64,000 nucleotides of DNA from DASVBE01 sp963770375 (GTDB lineage: Bacteria > Actinomycetota > Actinomycetes > Streptosporangiales > Streptosporangiaceae). Positions 17,993 to 29,762 of this stretch are shown piece after piece (the first letter of the stretch is position 1; each line of letters starts with the position of its first letter). Made by a program: the position numbers and the translations under genes. The notes under the pieces are model-generated. The model saw nothing but the letters and a program-made list of their open reading frames with translations, did no database searches and had not been told where the DNA came from. Location: assembly GCA_963770375.1 (NCBI GenBank), contig CAVYPM010000001.1:1-64000 (forward strand), read 5' to 3'.

Positions 17993-19525
17993 CTAGCGGA
18001 TGGACTTGAGGATCGAGTCGTCCAGGCCGGGGAACGAGGCGAGGTACTCCCGCCGCTCGCTCTTCAGCCGGGCCACCATCGCGTTGTACTCCTCCAGGCG
18101 GCCCTGCCGCTCGTACAGCCGGCGCGGCTGGAGGATCTCGGGGTCGTCGACGCCGGGCAGGGACGCGGCCACCTCGTAGCCGAAGTCCGGGTCGGTGACC
18201 CACTCGATCGTGCCGGACACGATCGCCTCGACGATGGCCGAGGAGTACGGGATCGTCACCTTCTTGGACTGCTCCTCGTCCTTGCCGCCGACCCGGCCGG
18301 TGTTCAGCACGTAGACGTTCAGCTCGTGGCTGTCCAGCAGCTCGAGCATGCGGTTGCCCATGTCGGCCATGTCCCGCGGGAAGAACGGGTTGGTGCCCGG
18401 CACCCGCAGGAACTTGCCTTCCTCGTCCTTGCCGCCGGCCGAGGTGCCGGTGGTCTCGCCGAGCATGAAGTAGGCCGCTGCCTGGGCCCGGTCCAGCCGC
18501 GCCACGCCGGGAACGATGTTCTCGTTCTTGTTCAGGATCAGCAGGAACTCCGCGGGCGGCACGTCGTTGCCCGGCCACGGGTCCACGTAGGAGAACGGCC
18601 AGGTGGTGCGGCCGTTCTTGGTGTAGGACGTGTCGAAGAAGTCGACCTTGCCGGCCGCGTCGACGGACACGTTCTCCAGGTAGGCGTCCGGCTGCGTGGT
18701 CGCGTGGTGGATCAGCGGCTCGTACCGGGGGTCGAGCCCGAAGGTCTTGGCGAAGCAGCCGTTCTCGGTGGTGTACACCTTCCCGCCGGGCATCAGCGCG
18801 ATGAAGTCGTCCTGCGCGGGCTTGCTGTTCAGCTGGGTGGTGAACGTGGTGGTGGTCTTGCCGGTGCCGGACAGGCCCACGATCAGCACCGCCGTCGGCC
18901 GGTCCTGAACCGGGATGACCTTGCAGCCGGCGTGCAGCGCCAGGCCACCGCGGTTGTAGACGATGTTGTTCCACATCCGCAGGCCGCCCTTCTTGGACTC
19001 ACCGAAGTAGTCCGAGTTGAGCACCCTGGTGATGTTGTCGTTCAGGTCGACCGCGATGACCCGGTCGTCCGGGTAGCCGGGGGCAGGCAGGTTGGGCGTG
19101 TAGATCACGGTCGTGTCCGGGACCCAGGTGGCCGGGTCGTAGCCCTCGTCGACCGGGTAGTACAGCTGCTTCTGCATGCCGGCCACGTTGGCGTTGGCCG
19201 ACTCCATGATCAGCCGGGCGCGGGTCCGGAACTCCGGGTGCGACCCGATGTACCCGTCCACCACCACCACGTCCACCGTGCGCAGGTAGGCGTCCTGGTC
19301 GGCGGCGATGCGCCGGTACTCGTCCCGGGGGATGGTCTGCTTGGTGGCGTTGGTCGAGTCGGCGACCACGAAGGTCGACCGGGTGCTGCGTGCGTCCACG
19401 CGCGCCTTGACTACCAGGTTGCCGAATTCAGTGATCTGGCTGTTCGGCATTTTCTCCGCGAGCTCGCGGAGCCGCTCCGTCGATGGATTCCACTCCACCG
19501 ATGCCGCGTGCACCTCGTAGACCAC
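17993..19525 (-). CDS. pckA: Phosphoenolpyruvate carboxykinase (ATP)
   Basis: 510 residues, GTG start at 19525 after GGAGGAG. It catalyses oxaloacetate + ATP to phosphoenolpyruvate + CO2 + ADP, the entry to gluconeogenesis. The sequence shows NLPAPGYPDDRVIAVDLND, the GESKKGGLRMWNNIVYN segment, the kinase-1a P-loop GLSGTGKTTTTF (about 217-228), DDFIALMPGG (kinase 2 region) and VYTTENGCFAK. These place it in the ATP-dependent bacterial/plant family (PF01293), not the GTP enzyme that many actinobacteria use. It is a single-gene transcript: an 870-base gap upstream and a strong hairpin downstream. Confidence 0.92.
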   Translation of the reverse strand: MVYEVHAASVEWNPSTERLRELAEKMPNSQITEFGNLVVKARVDARSTRSTFVVADSTNATKQTIPRDEYRRIAADQDAYLRTVDVVVVDGYIGSHPEFRTRARLIMESANANVAGMQKQLYYPVDEGYDPATWVPDTTVIYTPNLPAPGYPDDRVIAVDLNDNITRVLNSDYFGESKKGGLRMWNNIVYNRGGLALHAGCKVIPVQDRPTAVLIVGLSGTGKTTTTFTTQLNSKPAQDDFIALMPGGKVYTTENGCFAKTFGLDPRYEPLIHHATTQPDAYLENVSVDAAGKVDFFDTSYTKNGRTTWPFSYVDPWPGNDVPPAEFLLILNKNENIVPGVARLDRAQAAAYFMLGETTGTSAGGKDEEGKFLRVPGTNPFFPRDMADMGNRMLELLDSHELNVYVLNTGRVGGKDEEQSKKVTIPYSSAIVEAIVSGTIEWVTDPDFGYEVAASLPGVDDPEILQPRRLYERQGRLEEYNAMVARLKSERREYLASFPGLDDSILKSIR

Positions 19526-20287
19526 GACTGCTCCTCCTCAGGGCGCTGTCTGATTGCTCCGCTCCTGGCCTGCCCGCCGCGACGCAAGGAAAATGAGCCC
19601 TGTATTCGCGGGATTTGGGGAGTGTACCCCGGCAGGGGACGGATGAAATACCCCGCCAACCCCGGTCTACGCCTCGCCCGGCGCGTCCCGCCGGCCGCCG
19701 CCGCGGCCCGGCCAGGGCCGGCCGCCCGGCGGCCGGGCCCGGTCCCGGGTAACGCCAGGCTCTGCCGGACGAACAGGTCATGACCAGCGAGTGACCCGGT
19801 GCCGCGCACCGCGGGGGTCCGGGGCGGCGGTCCCCGGCCGGCCCGCGGCCAGGCCGCCCGCACCCCGTGGCGGCCCCGCGCCGGGACGCCGTTCGCGCCC
19901 GCCGCAGCCCGCGCCCGCGGATTTACCCGGGCCGGCGTATATTCCCGGCCGGCTTCGGCAGAAAACAACGGATGTGTTTTGGCCGTGGTGGCCGCCGGCC
20001 CGCGCCAGATAGCCGTATCAAATAATTAAAGAGACCGTAAAACCGCCGGGCGTGAAATTACGCCTGCCGCCCGCCTGGCCGCCGCGGGTTCGGATTGCCG
20101 GGCGGCCGCCCGCTCGGCGCCGTGGGCAGAAACGCAGCACACGGCGCGTGCCGCCGCCCCGCGGCCGGGCCGGGACCGCGGCCGCGGGGGGCGCCGCGGC
20201 GGCCGCGGGTGGGCCGGGCGCCCGCTATTGCCGGCTCCTGCCACAGGATCAATGAGTTGGCGATATCACTTTGCGACACGATCACGC
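19526..20287. other. Long non-coding leader region upstream of pckA
   Basis: No convincing gene. Short open frames on both strands are Arg/Pro/Gly-rich artefacts of GC content. An AT-richer island (about 20005-20060, CAAATAATTAAAGAGACCG) stands out and could be a promoter or a horizontally derived scrap. The region presumably contains the pckA promoter; no binding site was recognised. Confidence 0.45.
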
Positions 20288-20344
20288 GCCGGGCCCGCGC
20301 GCGGTAAGCGGAAAGAGTTTCCGGTTACCGCGCGCGGGCCCGGC
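20288..20344 (-). terminator. Perfect 20-bp-stem hairpin
   Basis: GCCGGGCCCGCGCGCGGTAA (20288-20307) is exactly complementary to 20325-20344, with a 17-base loop that itself contains GGAAA/TTTCC. It lies about 50 bases beyond the stop of the minus-strand gene at 20396, so it is read as its terminator. It works symmetrically. Confidence 0.75.
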
Positions 20345-20395
20345 CATGATGATCAGCAAGCCCGCCGCGAGGGCCGCGGCGGGCCGCCGGGCCGG

Positions 20396-20935
20396 TCAGG
20401 AGCGGGGCCCGCCGGACCGGACCTCGGCCACTTTCCTGAGCGCGTCGCGCAGATCGGCCAGCCAGCCGTCTTCGTGCTCGCCCACCAGGCGGACGCACCA
20501 GGCGAGCGCGTCGCTGCGGCTGCGGGCCACGCCGGCGTCCACCAGCGTGTCCAGCACGCGCCGCTCGGACTGCCGCAGCCGGGTCATCACCGGGACCGAG
20601 AAAGTGGTGAACATCACAGTCGATCCGCCGCACGTGACGCCCCAGGAAACCTTCCGGCCGAAGCTGTGCTCCGCCTCCCTGGCGATCTCCATCCGCTGCT
20701 GGCGGGTCTCCTCGCGGAACCGCCGGATCCGGCCCTCGGCCGCCGCGGCCCGCTCGGCGTCGGCCGCCTCGGCGGCCGTCTCCGGGTCGGCCAGGGTGCC
20801 GGTCAGCGTGATCTCCTCGCGGTCCATGACGATCTCGGGTGCGCTGGTGAACCATTCGGCGGGCAGACGGCCGGTGAACCAGCCGCGGAGCTTCTCAGCA
20901 GGCGACGGGCCCGCGGCCTCATCCGTTGTACTCAT
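20396..20935 (-). CDS. Uncharacterised actinobacterial protein
   Basis: 179 residues, soluble, no signal peptide or membrane span. The N-terminal half (KLRGWFTGRLPAEWFTSAPE, then VMDREEITLTGTLADPE) is followed by a highly charged helical stretch (AERAAAAEGRIRRFREETRQQRMEIAREAEHSFGRKVSWGV, about residues 60-100) that looks like a coiled coil. The C-terminal part (MTRLRQSERRVLDTLVDAGVARSRSDALAWCVRLV) resembles a ribbon-helix-helix or CopG-like fold, with the typical VDAGVARSRSDALAW pattern. I recognise it only as a conserved hypothetical. A DNA-binding or partner-binding role is inference. It stands alone with its own terminator. Confidence 0.75.
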   Translation of the reverse strand: MSTTDEAAGPSPAEKLRGWFTGRLPAEWFTSAPEIVMDREEITLTGTLADPETAAEAADAERAAAAEGRIRRFREETRQQRMEIAREAEHSFGRKVSWGVTCGGSTVMFTTFSVPVMTRLRQSERRVLDTLVDAGVARSRSDALAWCVRLVGEHEDGWLADLRDALRKVAEVRSGGPRS

Positions 20936-21046
20936 GTAATCATGATTACACGACCACAGAGTGCGCGCAACATCGGCGTGAGTACAGGAAGTGCGCTGGT
21001 AGCCGGGCTGCCCGGCGCCCAGCCCGGGATGCTCAGCCCGTGACGC

Positions 21047-22336
21047 TCAGCCCGCGGCGGCGGCCAGGGCGACCCGCGGGTAGACGCGGACCGCGCCGGC
21101 GAAGCCCGTGCCGACGTCGACCGGGACCACCTCGACGGTCAGCCCGGGCCGCGGGGCCTGCAGCATCATGTTGTTGCCCAGGTAGATCGCGACGTGCGAG
21201 ATGTACGTCGGCGCTGTCGGGTCGGTGTGGTAGAAGAGCAGGTCACCGGGCTGGAGCTGGTTCACCGGCACGGCCGGGCCGGTCCTGGCCTGGTCCACCG
21301 CGACCCGCGGCATCGTCACCCCGGCCTGCGCCAGCGCCCACTGCACGAGCCCGGAGCAGTCGAACACGCTCGGCCCGGACCCGCCCCACACGTACGGCCG
21401 CCCGATCTTGCTCTCCGCCGCCTTCAGGAACGCGACCAGCTGGGTCCTGGTCAGCCCCGGGCCCTGGCCGGTCGCCGCGCTGCCCGCGCCGGCCAGCCCG
21501 GCCGCGGCGACCTGCGCGGCCGTCGGCCCGGGTGCGACCAGCGGGTCCACCACCGCGCCGCGCGGCACGTGCTTGGAGATCAGCTTGTCCAGCGTGGCCA
21601 GCTGGGCCTTCGGCGCGCTGAGCACGATCGCGTTGCCGGCCGGGATGCCGAGCCGGCGGGCCACCTCGTGCGACACGATCCCGTCGACGCCGGGGATGCC
21701 GACCGTGCCGAACCCGCCGATCATGAGCCGCTCGGTGCGGCCCGCGCCGGCCACCTTGACCTTGCCGCCGAGCGGGAGCTTGTCCAGCCGGCCCATGGTC
21801 CACGAGACCGCGATCCGGCCGTCGGCCACGCCCTGCCACAGCTGATCAGATCGCGCGGTCGGCTTGGCCGCGAACCCGCGGAACGCGGACGGGTCGACGC
21901 CGAGGACCGCCACGTACTTGCCGTTGATCTTGATCCGGGCGGCGTCCAGGGTCTGCACCGCGGTCACGCCCGGCAGCCTGGCCAGCGCCGCCGCGGTTCC
22001 GGCGGGCAGCGTGGTCCGCCCCACGACCAGCACGTCGGACGAGCGCAGCTGCTTCAGCGGCGCGACCCGGCCCGACGCCGGAATGGGGGCCGACGCTGCC
22101 ACCGGGACCTTGGATGATTTATTACGGTTGGTATCTGGCAGCTGCAGTACCGAGGAGCTGGTCCCGGCGGTGGTGCGGAAAACCACGGACGCCGGGACAG
22201 TTGGGCTCGGCGAAGCTGGCGAGGTCGGGGTCACCTGGGCCGCCTGGGCAGCACTCAGCGGCCAGCCCGCGGCGGTCGCCGCCAGGGCCAGCCCGGCCAG
22301 AGCCACCGGGGACACGCGCCTGATCAGGTCGCGCAC
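21047..22336 (-). CDS. Secreted NlpC/P60 (C40) peptidoglycan endopeptidase
   Basis: GTG start at 22336 (VRDLIRRVSPVALAGLALAA) is preferred over an upstream frame opening because it follows AAGGGGGAGTGGCG and begins the signal peptide, which ends near AAQA. A middle region of about 200 residues (two related halves, VLVVGRTTLPAGTAAALARL and VKVAGAGRTERLMIGG) is unassigned. The C-terminal NlpC/P60 domain shows GRPYVWGGSGPSVFDCSGLV (Cys about 327), PGDLLFYHT and ISHVAIYLG (His about 381). Such enzymes cut D-gamma-Glu-diamino acid links in the wall. No SH3 or LysM anchor was seen. Single gene. Confidence 0.88.
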   Translation of the reverse strand: MRDLIRRVSPVALAGLALAATAAGWPLSAAQAAQVTPTSPASPSPTVPASVVFRTTAGTSSSVLQLPDTNRNKSSKVPVAASAPIPASGRVAPLKQLRSSDVLVVGRTTLPAGTAAALARLPGVTAVQTLDAARIKINGKYVAVLGVDPSAFRGFAAKPTARSDQLWQGVADGRIAVSWTMGRLDKLPLGGKVKVAGAGRTERLMIGGFGTVGIPGVDGIVSHEVARRLGIPAGNAIVLSAPKAQLATLDKLISKHVPRGAVVDPLVAPGPTAAQVAAAGLAGAGSAATGQGPGLTRTQLVAFLKAAESKIGRPYVWGGSGPSVFDCSGLVQWALAQAGVTMPRVAVDQARTGPAVPVNQLQPGDLLFYHTDPTAPTYISHVAIYLGNNMMLQAPRPGLTVEVVPVDVGTGFAGAVRVYPRVALAAAAG

Positions 22337-22503
22337 CCGCCACTCCCCCTTCCGCCGTCCGTCCGCTCCGCTAGGCCCCTGCACGTTTCACCTTGCATGA
22401 GCGCCGGCCAGCGGTCCATACCCCCAAGGCAAAATCGGGGTTTACCCGGCGGACCCGGTCGCGCACCCCGACTTTCTGAGGTTACCCACCCGGGGCAAGT
22501 CCA

Positions 22504-24579
<2,076 letters not shown>

Positions 24580-24640
24580 ATCCCCATCTTGGCCCTGGTC
24601 CTGGCGCGCCATCCCGCGGGCCGGCGGCTGCTACCGTGCG

Positions 24641-25075
24641 GTGGTGACCAGTTCGCGTCCGGCCCGGTCGCCCCAGGGCCGCGGCACCCGGGTCCGCGGC
24701 ACCCGCCAGGCCGAGGCGGTTTCGCTGGCGCTGGACAGCCTGCCCGGGTTCTGCAGCGCGCAGCAGATCTACGCCCGGCTCCGGGAGCAGGGCGAGCAGG
24801 TCGGGCTGACCACCGTCTACCGGCACCTGCAGGTGCTCACCGAGGACGGCGCGGTCGACACCATCCGCGACATCAGCGGCGAGACCCTCTACCGGCGCTG
24901 CCGCACCGACGCCCACCATCACCACCTGACCTGCCGCAACTGCGGCACCAGCGTGGAGGTCGAGGGGCGCGCGGTCGAGCGGTGGGCCGAGCAGGTCGCC
25001 GCCGAGGCCGGCTTCACCGACGTCGGCCACACCGTCGAGCTGTTCGGGCTCTGCCCGGCCTGCCGCACGCTCTGA
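24641..25075 (+). CDS. Fur-family metal-responsive repressor (Zur-like)
   Basis: 144 residues; GTG at 24641 or 24644. A winged helix (SAQQIYARLREQGEQVGLTT, VYRHLQVLTEDG) is followed by the metal-binding dimerisation domain with TDAHHHHLTCRNCG and a C-terminal CPAC, the two CxxC pairs of the structural zinc site. The short actinobacterial form with the TLYRRC segment is closest to Zur (zinc) rather than Fur or Nur. No zinc transporter lies beside it, so the regulon must lie elsewhere. Confidence 0.87.
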   Translation: MVTSSRPARSPQGRGTRVRGTRQAEAVSLALDSLPGFCSAQQIYARLREQGEQVGLTTVYRHLQVLTEDGAVDTIRDISGETLYRRCRTDAHHHHLTCRNCGTSVEVEGRAVERWAEQVAAEAGFTDVGHTVELFGLCPACRTL

Positions 25076-25158
25076 CCGGCCCCACCGCAGGCGGGCCGCG
25101 GCACTTCGATCACGCTCGCTGGCCCGGCGCGTCGGACCGGGCTGGTACGAATGTCGGC

Positions 25159-27379
25159 ATGGCAGCCAACCGGACCGACCCGCCCGCGGACGAGGCTGGG
25201 CTGCGCGCCGAAGCCGAGGAGCACCTGCGGGCGCTGGCCGGGCCGCAGGCCCGGCTGCGGGATGACCAGTGGACCGCGATCAGCGCGCTGGTGGTCGAGC
25301 CGGCGGCGGGCGCTGGTCGTGCAGCGCACCGGGTGGGGCAAGTCGGCCGTGTACTTCATCACCACCGCCCTGCTGCGGGCCCGCGGCGCCGGGCCGTCGG
25401 TCATCGTGTCCCCGCTGCTGGCCCTGATGCGCAACCAGATCGAGGCCGCGGACCGGGCCGGGATCCACGCCCGCACGGTGAACTCGGCCAACACCGACGA
25501 GTGGGACCAGGTCTACGCCGAGGTCGCCGGCGGCCGGGTGGACGTGCTGCTGGTCAGCCCGGAGAGGCTGAACAACCCGGGCTTCCGCGACAACGTGCTG
25601 CCCAGGCTGATCGCCGCGGCCGGCCTGCTGGTCGTCGACGAGGCGCACTGCATCTCCGACTGGGGCCACGATTTCCGGCCCGACTACCGGCGGCTGCGCA
25701 CGCTGCTGGCCGGCCTGCCGCCGGGCGTGCCGGTGCTGGCCACCACGGCCACCGCGAACGCCAGGGTCACCAGGGACGTGGCCGAGCAGCTGGGCGCCGG
25801 CGGCGACCAGGAGACGCTGGTGCTGCGCGGCGCGCTGGACCGGGACAGCCTGCACCTGGCCGTGGTGCAGCTGCCCGCCGCCCAGCAGCGGCTGGCCTGG
25901 CTGGCCGAGCACCTGGCCGGGCTGCCGGGCTCGGGGATCATCTACACGCTGACCGTGGCCGCCGCGCACGAGACCGCCGCGTTCCTCCGCGACCGGGGCA
26001 CCGACGTGCTGGCCTACACCGGGAAGGACGACAGCTCGGCGCGCGAGGCCGCGGAGAACGCGCTGCTCGGCAACGAGCTCAAGGCGCTGGTCGCGACCAG
26101 CGCGCTGGGCATGGGCTTCGACAAGCCCGACCTCGGGTTCGTGGTGCACCTCGGCGCGCCGCAGTCGCCGATCGCCTACTACCAGCAGATCGGCCGGGCC
26201 GGGCGGGGCGTGCGCCGGGCCGAGGTGATCCTGCTGCCCGGCCGCGAGGACCGCGACATCTGGTCCTACTTCGCGTCGCTGGCGTTCCCGCCCGAGCACG
26301 TGGTGCGCACCACGCTGGCCGCGCTGGCCCGGGCCGGCCGCCCGGTCTCGGCCGGCGCCCTGGAAACCCAGGTGGACCTGAGCCGCGGCCGGCTCGAGAT
26401 GATGCTCAAGGTCCTGGACGTGGACGGCGCGGTCCAGCGGGTCAGCGGCGGCTGGCAGGCGACCGGCCGGGACTGGGTCTACGACGCCGAGCGGTACGAG
26501 CGGGTCGCCGCGGAACGGTCCCGGGAGCAGCAGGCCATGCTCGGCTACCTGGCCACCGGCGGCTGCCGGATGGAGTACCTGCGCCGTGAGCTGGACGACC
26601 CGGCCGCCGCGCCGTGCGGGCGCTGCGACAACTGCACCGGGCGGCACTGGTCCGCGGCGGTGTCAGAAGCGGGCACGGCGGCGGCGCGGGACCGGCTGAT
26701 GCGCCCCGGCGTGGACGTCGCGCCGCGGAAGATGTGGCCCACCGGGATGAAGGATCTGGGCGTCGAGGTGGCCGGGAAGATCCCGGCCACGGAGGCCGCG
26801 GAGACCGGCCGCGCCCTCGGCCGCCTCACCGACCTCGGCTGGGGCCCCCGCCTGCGGGCCCTGCTCGAGGCCGGCCCGGCGGACGGCACGGGGCCGGACG
26901 GGCCGGGAACCGGTTCCGGCGACCAGCCGGCCCCGGACGAGCTGGTCGCGGCCCTGGTCAAGGTGCTGGCCGCGTGGGACTGGGCGCAGCGGCCGGCCGG
27001 GGTGGTCACCGTGCCGTCCCGCCGCCACCCGCAGCTGATCGGCAGCCTGGGCCGCCAGCTGGCCGGCCTCGGCCGGCTGCCCTACCTCGGCGCGCTGGCC
27101 TACACCTGGGACGCCGGCGCCAGCGCCGGCCCGGGCGCCCCGCCGCCGGCGTCCGGCCCGGCCCGGCACTTCAACAGCGCCCAGCGGCTGCGCGGTGTCT
27201 GGCAGGCGCTGGCCCTCCCCGCGGACCTGGCCGCCGCCGTGGAAGGGGCGGGCGGTCCGGTGCTGCTCGTCGACGACCAGATCGACAGCGGCTGGACGAT
27301 GACCGTCGCGGCCCGGCTGCTCCGCCTGGCCGGCGCCCCGGCCGTGCTGCCGTTCGCGCTGGCCGTCACCGCAGGCTAG
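25159..27379 (+). CDS. RecQ-family DNA helicase with C-terminal phosphoribosyltransferase-like domain, one frameshift
   Basis: Helicase motifs in order: VQRTGWGKSAVYF (Walker A), VSPLLALMRNQ, LVVDEAHCISDWGHDFRPDY (DEAH), LATTATAN, ATSALGMGFDKPDLGFVVH and QQIGRAGRG (motif VI). A zinc-type cysteine cluster follows (CRMEYLRREL..CGRCDNC). The last 150 or so residues (GVVTVPSRRHPQLIGSLGRQ, FNSAQRLRGVW, VLLVDDQIDSGWTM) form a PRTase-like module with a PRPP-loop-like motif. The start ATG at 25159 reads to ISALVVE; at about 25296 one extra C shifts the frame to RRRALVVQRTGWGKS. The span is one base over a multiple of three. The role is 3'-5' DNA unwinding in repair; what the PRTase part does is unknown. 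Confidence 0.85.
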
Positions 27380-27558
27380 CCACTCCGGGCCGGAGCAGGC
27401 CTGGCCCCCGGGGCGCACGCCGTCGATCACCGTATCGATGAGCTAAAAGTTTCTGTCGCCGGATGCGTACTGGTGTTCTAGCATGGGCATCTAGCTAGCA
27501 GCATCCCGTGACCAGCTCCGGCCTCCGCCGGTCATCAAGACAAGAGATAATGCCCGCT

Positions 27559-28512
27559 ATGGAACTCCGGCACCTGGAGTACTTCGTCGCCGTCGCCGAG
27601 GAGCTGAGCTTCACCAAGGCGTCGCGGCGGATGCACGTCGTGCAGTCCGGCGTGTCCAGCGCCATCCAGAGCCTGGAACGGGAACTGGCCGCGCCGCTGT
27701 TCGAGCGGGACCGGCACCGGGTGGCGCTGACCGACGCGGGCCGGGCGCTGCTGCCCGAGGCGCGGGCCACGCTGGGCGCTGCCCAGGCGGCGAAGGACGC
27801 GGTCGGCCAGGCCCGGGGACGGCTGCGCGGCACGGTGACGGTGGGCACCATGCTGTCGACCGGCACCGTCGACCTGCCCGCGATCCTGGGCCGGTTCCAC
27901 GGCATGCACCCGGACGTCAGCGTGCGGCTGCGGATCTCCGCCACCGGGTCGTCGGGCCTGATCCGGGAGGTGCAGGCGGGCGCGCTCGACCTGGCCGTCG
28001 CCTCGCTGCCGGGGCCGCCGCCGGCCGGCCTGGCCGCGCGGCTGATCGCGCAGGAGCCGCTGGTGCTGATCTGCCACCCGGAGCACCGGCTGGCCGCCCG
28101 CCACTCGGTCGCACTGGCCGAGACGGCCGGCGAGGCGTTCATCGACTTCCCGCCGGGCTGGGGGAACCGGGCCATCGTGGACCGGGCCTTTGCGCTGGCC
28201 GGGATCGAGCGCCAGGTCCCGTTCGAGGTCGCCGACTTCATCGGCGCGGGCGGGCTGGTCAGGCACGGGCTGGGCATCGCGTTCCTGCCCGCCTCGGTCG
28301 CCGCCCGGCTGCTCGCCCAGCAGGACCCCGCCGCCGCACCCCGGCTGACCTGCACCCAGCTCAGCGACAGCGACCTGATCTGGCCGATCTACGCCACCAC
28401 GCCCCGGCACCGGCGGATGTCCGGCCCGGCCCAGGCGTTCCTGCGCGAAGTGCTGCGCGCCGCGCCGCTGCGCGAGGATCCCGCCCTTGCTGGTGATCTC
28501 CAGATCAGATAA
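27559..28512 (+). CDS. LysR-family transcriptional regulator
   Basis: 317 residues from ATG at 27559 (MELRHLEYFVAVAEELSFTK). The N-terminal winged helix (HVVQSGVSSAIQSLERELAA) is typical. The substrate-binding part has two alpha/beta lobes (GTVTVGTMLSTGTVDLPAIL, DLAVASLPG, FIDFPPGWGNRAIVDRAFAL). Upstream in-frame ATG at 27550 is a close alternative. AT-richer sequence with GCTAGC repeats (27430-27540) probably holds the promoter. It precedes an aldo/keto reductase by 200 bases in the same direction, which could be its target. Confidence 0.88.
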   Translation: MELRHLEYFVAVAEELSFTKASRRMHVVQSGVSSAIQSLERELAAPLFERDRHRVALTDAGRALLPEARATLGAAQAAKDAVGQARGRLRGTVTVGTMLSTGTVDLPAILGRFHGMHPDVSVRLRISATGSSGLIREVQAGALDLAVASLPGPPPAGLAARLIAQEPLVLICHPEHRLAARHSVALAETAGEAFIDFPPGWGNRAIVDRAFALAGIERQVPFEVADFIGAGGLVRHGLGIAFLPASVAARLLAQQDPAAAPRLTCTQLSDSDLIWPIYATTPRHRRMSGPAQAFLREVLRAAPLREDPALAGDLQIR

Positions 28513-28712
28513 CCCTGCTCAGGAACCGGCATGACCAGCCGCGCAGTACGGGCCCGCCGATGGGAAGTACCTATCCGGGCCACGGCACCCGGCACCGGGT
28601 TACCGGTAGCTCCCCCGTGCATCCTCCGCACCGCTACCTGATCACTGGACCACCGGCCAGCCGGGCCCTCGGTTGCCCCTGTTGCACTCCCTTGCACTAG
28701 CCCTGGAGAGTC

Positions 28713-29576
28713 ATGCGCACCACCAAGATCGGCTCCGTCTCCGTCAGCGCCATCGGCCTGGGCGGCATGCCGATGTCCATCGAGGGCCGCCCGGACGAGG
28801 CGCGCTCGATCCGGACCATCCACGCGGCCCTCGCGGCCGGCGTCACCCTGATCGACACCGCGGACGCCTACCACCTCAACGCCGGCGAGACCGGGCACAA
28901 CGAGCGGCTCATCGCCAAGGCCCTGGCCAGCTACGGCGGCGACACCAGCAGCGTGCTGGTGGCCACCAAGGGCGGGCACACCCGCCCGGGTGACGGCCGC
29001 TGGCTGCTCGACGGGTCCCCCGGGCACCTGCGCTCGGCCGTGGACGCCTCGCTCAAGGCACTGGGCGTGGACGCGATCGGGCTGTACCAGTTCCACCGGC
29101 CCGACCCGAAGGTCCCCTACGCAGAGTCGGTCGGCGTGCTGAAGGAGCTGCTCGACGCCGGGAAGATCCGGCTGGCCGGCATCTCCAACGCGAGCATCGA
29201 GCAGATCGAGACCGCCCGCCGGATCCTCGGCGACGGCAACCTGGCCAGCGTGCAGAACCAGTTCTCCCCGGCGTTCCGGTCCAGCGAGCCCGAGCTGCGG
29301 CACTGCGCCAAGCACGGTATCGCGTTCCTGCCGTGGGCCCCGCTGGGCGGCATCGGCCGGGCCGCGCAGCTCGGCGAGCGGCACGAGGCGTTCCAGCGGA
29401 TCGCGGACGCGCACGGGGTCTCGGCCCAGCAGGTCACGCTGGCCTGGGAGGTGGCCAAGGCCCCGGTGGTGATCCCGATCCCCGGCGCCAGCCGCCCCGA
29501 GTCCATCCTCGACTCGGTCGCCGCCCTGGACCTGAAGCTGACCACCTCGGAGCTGGACCAGCTCGACCGTGCCTGA
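28713..29576 (+). CDS. Aldo/keto reductase
   Basis: 287 residues. NADPH-dependent (beta/alpha)8 oxidoreductase: LGGMPMSIEG, VTLIDTADAYH (Asp and Tyr of the tetrad), LVATKGG (Lys), LYQFHRPDP (His) and the cofactor segment VVIPIPGASRPESI are all present. The substrate is not predictable. The three-residue tail LDR-A and the stop (29574-29576) sit in a 15-bp tandem repeat. Likely co-regulated with the upstream LysR gene. Confidence 0.9.
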   Translation: MRTTKIGSVSVSAIGLGGMPMSIEGRPDEARSIRTIHAALAAGVTLIDTADAYHLNAGETGHNERLIAKALASYGGDTSSVLVATKGGHTRPGDGRWLLDGSPGHLRSAVDASLKALGVDAIGLYQFHRPDPKVPYAESVGVLKELLDAGKIRLAGISNASIEQIETARRILGDGNLASVQNQFSPAFRSSEPELRHCAKHGIAFLPWAPLGGIGRAAQLGERHEAFQRIADAHGVSAQQVTLAWEVAKAPVVIPIPGASRPESILDSVAALDLKLTTSELDQLDRA

Positions 29577-29610
29577 CTGAACCGTGCCTGACTAAACCGC
29601 GCCTGACCTC
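29566..29610 (+). repeat. 15-bp tandem repeat spanning the aldo/keto reductase stop codon
   Basis: ACCGTGCCTGACTGA (29566-29580), ACCGTGCCTGACTAA (29581-29595) and ACCGCGCCTGACCTC (29596-29610). The stop TGA (29574-29576) is inside unit 1. Confidence 0.85.
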
Positions 29611-29621
29611 CACGACGGGCC

Positions 29622-29658
29622 GGGCCGGCCCCGGAACTCCCCTCCCCGGGGCCGGCCC
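29622..29658 (+). terminator. Hairpin terminator after the aldo/keto reductase
   Basis: GGGCCGGCCCCGG (29622-29634) and CCGGGGCCGGCCC (29646-29658) form a 13-bp perfect stem with an 11-base loop. Confidence 0.65.
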
Positions 29659-29729
29659 TGGTCCTAGCCAACGCGGCCAGGCAGCCAGCGGCCCGGTGCC
29701 GTGAGCGACAGCAGCACCGGGCCAGTCTG

Positions 29730-29754
29730 GCGAGGGCGCTTCCCCCGCCCTCGC
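29730..29754 (-). terminator. Hairpin terminator after the MMPL gene
   Basis: GCGAGGGCG (29730-29738), 7-base loop, CGCCCTCGC (29746-29754), nine bases beyond the MMPL stop on the minus strand. Confidence 0.6.
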
Positions 29755-29762
29755 GCCGGGGC

